Shown one piece after another: positions 22,347 through 24,364 of a stretch of DNA of 24,364 nt. The DNA is from JANMDU01 sp031388245 (lineage in GTDB: Bacteria; Pseudomonadota; Gammaproteobacteria; Burkholderiales; Burkholderiaceae_C), in the NCBI GenBank assembly GCA_031388245.1, contig JANNED010000269.1, forward strand, positions 1 to 24,364, given 5' to 3'. Every line of letters begins with the position of its first letter. The stretch's first letter is position 1. The translations under genes and the position numbers were made by a program. Under the pieces are notes generated by a model, which saw only the letters and a program-made list of their open reading frames with translations, was not told the DNA's origin and searched no databases.

Positions 22347-22748
22347 ATGAAAGATACTATTCAATTGATAGCGCTCGACGCAATCAATATGCCGGCTAAT
22401 TCGTCAAATGTCTTAAAAATCGCCAACGACAGCGATGTCACAGCTCAAGATCAAAATGCAAACAGCGCAGAAGTCATAGAGCTGGATTTCCCGGTATTTT
22501 CCGATGGCCGCGCCTTCAGCCAAGCCATGCAATTGCGCAAACGCCTCGGTTTCAAAGGCGATATTCGTGCAACGGGTGATGTGCTGGTCGATCAAATCGT
22601 CCAAATGCAGCGCAGCGGCTTTTCCAGCGCAGTGTTGCGGGCTGATCAAAGCGCTGAGCATGCGGCGAAATTGCTTGGCCACTACAAAGATTTCTACCAA
22701 GGCGATGTGTCTCAGCAGCCCGCCTTTTTATCGGGCAAGCTCGCATGA
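22347..22748 (+). CDS. DUF934 family protein of the sulfur assimilation operon
   Basis: This 133-residue protein carries the DUF934 signature IELDFPVFSDGRAFSQA, LRKRLGFKGDIRATGDVLVDQ and MQRSGFSSAVLR. The family is found almost only beside cysI and cysH in proteobacteria and is thought to assist sulfite reduction, but its biochemical role is not established. ATG 22347 has a good GAGAGGA ribosome-binding site at 22334-22340. The stop overlaps the cysH start (ATGA). The first 25 residues after the start come almost wholly from a palindromic element, so the N-terminus differs from what one would expect of the family core. Confidence 0.88.
   Translation: MKDTIQLIALDAINMPANSSNVLKIANDSDVTAQDQNANSAEVIELDFPVFSDGRAFSQAMQLRKRLGFKGDIRATGDVLVDQIVQMQRSGFSSAVLRADQSAEHAAKLLGHYKDFYQGDVSQQPAFLSGKLA
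22356..22419 (+). repeat. Interspersed palindromic element, copy at the 5' end of the DUF934 gene (sense)
   Basis: A degenerate hairpin ACTATTCAATTGATAGC (22356-22372) is followed by exactly 15 nt, the core TATGCCGGC (22388-22396), 8 nt, and a tail CAAATGTCTTAAAAA (22405-22419). It starts nine bases after the ATG and is read as LIALDAINMPANSSNVLKI, in the same frame as the copies in yheS and the acyl-CoA synthetase 3' end. Confidence 0.82.
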
Positions 22749-23458
22749 GTGCCGTCAGTTTGCATGCCAAGCCGTCTGCGGATTACGACAAAAAAGTAGC
22801 CGCCACGCAAGGCTTGCTGCGCCAAGCAGGCGAGCTGTATCAGCCGCTCACGCAAGCGAGCAGCTTGGGTGTGGAGGATATGGTGATCACGCATTTGCTG
22901 CTCGTCTTAGGTGTGAAGAGCGAAATGTTTGTGTTGCAGACGGGTAAGCTGCATGCGCAGACCGTTGATTTGCTCGGTCAAGTGCAAAAACTCTACGGCA
23001 GCCAACACACGATCCGCATTTACGAGCCCGATACAAAAGCTGCCGAAGACTTTGAAGCTGTCAACGGTAAAGACGCCATGTACAAAAGCATCACGCTGCG
23101 CAAGCAATGCTGTGATATCCGCAAGATGCAGCCTTTGGCCAAAGCTTTAGATGGCAAACGTGCGTGGATCACTGGCCTGCGCAAAGAGCAATCCGATGCC
23201 CGCGCAGCAGTTCACGCCATCGACGAGAAAACCACGCCCATCAAGATCAATCCGCTGCACGATTGGACATTGGGCGATGTGTGGCATTACGTGAAATCAC
23301 ACAACGTGCCTTACAACGCTTTACATGATCAGTTCTACCCCAGCATCGGCTGCGAGCCCTGCACTCGCGCCGTGACACTCGGCGAAGATTTCCGCTCAGG
23401 CCGCTGGTGGTGGGAAAACGAGTCAGCCAAAGAATGTGGGCTGCATGTTTCGGCATAA
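22745..23458 (+). CDS. cysH: Adenylylsulfate (APS) reductase, [4Fe-4S] type
   Basis: This enzyme reduces activated sulfate to sulfite using thioredoxin. The 237 residues include the nucleotide-binding SLGVEDMVITHLL, TGLRKEQSDARA and the catalytic Cys231 in the terminal KECGLH. Two cysteine pairs, C122-C123 (KQCCDIRK) and C203-x2-C206 (GCEPCTRA), are the iron-sulfur ligands that mark APS reductases and are absent from PAPS reductases. Hence no cysC kinase step is required for assimilation. It is translationally coupled to DUF934 by a 4-nt overlap. A 142-nt gap with a large hairpin separates it from cysD. Confidence 0.94.
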   Translation: MSAVSLHAKPSADYDKKVAATQGLLRQAGELYQPLTQASSLGVEDMVITHLLLVLGVKSEMFVLQTGKLHAQTVDLLGQVQKLYGSQHTIRIYEPDTKAAEDFEAVNGKDAMYKSITLRKQCCDIRKMQPLAKALDGKRAWITGLRKEQSDARAAVHAIDEKTTPIKINPLHDWTLGDVWHYVKSHNVPYNALHDQFYPSIGCEPCTRAVTLGEDFRSGRWWWENESAKECGLHVSA

Positions 23459-23482
23459 GACATGCTCACATGCATCAATTTT

Positions 23483-23578
23483 TAGAACACGGAAGACACG
23501 AAAACTACACGAAAGACAAAGAAGTTTCTTTGTATTTTTCGTGACTTCCGTGCAGCCTCCGTGATTTCCGTGTTTCTA
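23483..23578. repeat. Long nested hairpin of iterated ACACGAA-like units between cysH and cysD
   Basis: The outer arms TAGAACACGGAA (23483-23494) and TTCCGTGTTTCTA (23566-23578) pair with one bulged base. The centre ACAAAGAA (23516-23523) and TTCTTTGT (23526-23533) pair perfectly around GT. Between them, units like ACACGGAAG, ACACGAAAACT and ACACGAAAG repeat on the left, and TTTCGTGAC, TTCCGTG, CTCCGTG and TTCCGTG on the right. The whole resembles a dispersed REP-like hairpin. It ends 22 nt before the cysD ATG and is the only notable content of the 142-nt gap. Confidence 0.85.
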
Positions 23579-23600
23579 GTCTCTGAATACCCAACCAACC

Positions 23601-24364
23601 ATGAACGCCAGAACCGAACCGCAACTTCTCCAGCAACTTTCCAACCAGCATCTCCACGCCTTGGAAGAAGAAGCCATTTTCATCCTGCGCGAAGTCGCCG
23701 CCAGCTTTGAAAAGCCCAGCCTGCTCTTCTCTGGCGGCAAGGATTCAGCTGTGTTGCTCAAGTGCGCAGAAAAGGCATTCGGAATTGGGAAACTACCCTA
23801 CCCGCTCCTCATGATCGACACTGGCCACAACTACCAAGAGGTCTGCAATTTCCGCGACAAGCGCGCTGCCGAGCTCGGCGCAAGGCTGATCGTGCGCAAT
23901 GTCGAAGATTCGATGGAGCGCGGCACAGTGCGCTTGAGCAAGCCCGATGAATCGCGCAATGTGCATCAGTCCGTCACATTGCTCGAAGCGATTGAAGAAT
24001 TTCAATTCGATGCACTGATTGGCGGTGCAAGGCGTGATGAAGAAAAAGCCCGTGCGAAGGAAAGGATTTTCTCGCATCGCGACAGCTTTGGCCAATGGCA
24101 GCCCAAAGCACAGCGCCCCGAACTATGGAGCTTGTTCAACACACGCATCCAAAACGGCGAGCATGTCCGCGTCTTCCCCATCAGCAACTGGACGGAGCTG
24201 GATGTCTGGCAATACATCGCTCGCGAGAACATCGAGCTCCCCAGCATCTACTACACCCACAAGCGCCCCGTCGTCGAACGGAGAGGCTTGCTCGTTCCCA
24301 TCACATCACTCACGCCAGCAAAAGAAGGTGAAGTGATTGAAGAGCGCGATGTGCGCTTTCGCAC
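23601..24364 (+). CDS. cysD: Sulfate adenylyltransferase subunit 2 (CysD), 3'-truncated by window edge
   Basis: CysD is the catalytic subunit of ATP sulfurylase and makes APS from ATP and sulfate with the GTPase CysN, which is expected just beyond the window. The frame opens at ATG 23601 and runs off the end after 254 complete codons; E. coli CysD has 302 residues. Visible are the N-terminal QHLHALEEEAIFILREVAAS, the PP-loop SGGKDS at 44-49, MIDTGHNYQEV, LIGGARRDEEKARAKERIFS, WNP-like WSLFNTRIQNGEHVRVFPIS, NWTELDVWQYI and SIYYTHKR. No Shine-Dalgarno sequence precedes the ATG, and a long hairpin ends 22 nt upstream. Confidence 0.96.
   Translation, partial: MNARTEPQLLQQLSNQHLHALEEEAIFILREVAASFEKPSLLFSGGKDSAVLLKCAEKAFGIGKLPYPLLMIDTGHNYQEVCNFRDKRAAELGARLIVRNVEDSMERGTVRLSKPDESRNVHQSVTLLEAIEEFQFDALIGGARRDEEKARAKERIFSHRDSFGQWQPKAQRPELWSLFNTRIQNGEHVRVFPISNWTELDVWQYIARENIELPSIYYTHKRPVVERRGLLVPITSLTPAKEGEVIEERDVRFR

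Noticed and set aside
1..24364. CRISPR array, insertion sequence or prophage
   Set aside because: No regularly spaced direct repeats, transposase, integrase or phage structural genes were seen; the repeats found are dispersed and lack an associated transposase.

Overview
The window is chromosomal DNA from a betaproteobacterium, most likely a Burkholderiales member of the Comamonadaceae type. The evidence is the protein sequences (DnaK/DnaJ, YheS-type ABC-F, a single-chain sulfite reductase followed by a DUF934 gene, an APS-type CysH and CysD), moderate GC, and a dense set of short palindromic repeats. The taxonomic call is inference; no rRNA is present. No phage, insertion sequence, integrase or CRISPR array is visible.

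Layout, left to right. 1-2988 holds the 3' part of dnaK, a hairpin, and dnaJ. 3044-6870 is a tightly packed run on the + strand: a Rieske oxygenase, a GNAT acetyltransferase remnant, moeA, a two-helix membrane protein and prmB. 6961-12131 holds a transmembrane Ser/Thr kinase, the ABC-F gene yheS, a GlsB/YeaQ-type membrane protein and a DUF697/EcsC-like protein. 12159-12303 is a complete minus-strand tRNA-Val(CAC) unit with -10 box and terminator. 12362-13759 is a mercuric-reductase-like flavoprotein. On the minus strand follow an aldo/keto reductase, a second broken GNAT gene and an acyl-CoA synthetase (13786-16989), divergent from an alpha/beta hydrolase (17036-17980). Then come a glycosyltransferase and a gamma-glutamylcyclotransferase-like gene on the minus strand. 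19697 to the end is a sulfur assimilation cluster: TauE/SafE transporter, cysI, DUF934, cysH and cysD, which runs off the window. cysD makes APS (with CysN, presumably downstream), cysH reduces APS to sulfite, cysI reduces sulfite to sulfide, and the transporter probably moves sulfite or a related anion.

The most interesting structure is not a gene. Eight copies of a degenerate interspersed element of about 65 bp can be read by eye. Each has a small hairpin (GCTAY...RTAGC type), then exactly 15 nt, then a TATGCCGGC-like core. In seven copies 7-8 nt follow and then an A-rich tail like CAAAANGCTTTGAAA; the eighth has lost that short spacer. Seven copies lie inside protein-coding genes (moeA, prmB, yheS, two in the acyl-CoA synthetase, cysI, DUF934) without breaking the frame, and one lies directly after a stop codon. 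Three copies encode the same peptide signature (A-x-x-A-x-x-M-P-A-N) in unrelated proteins. This resembles in principle the in-frame palindromic elements known from Rickettsia.

Other points are two separate GNAT genes that have each lost their central acetyl-CoA-binding part, and a long nested hairpin of iterated ACACGAA-like units between cysH and cysD.
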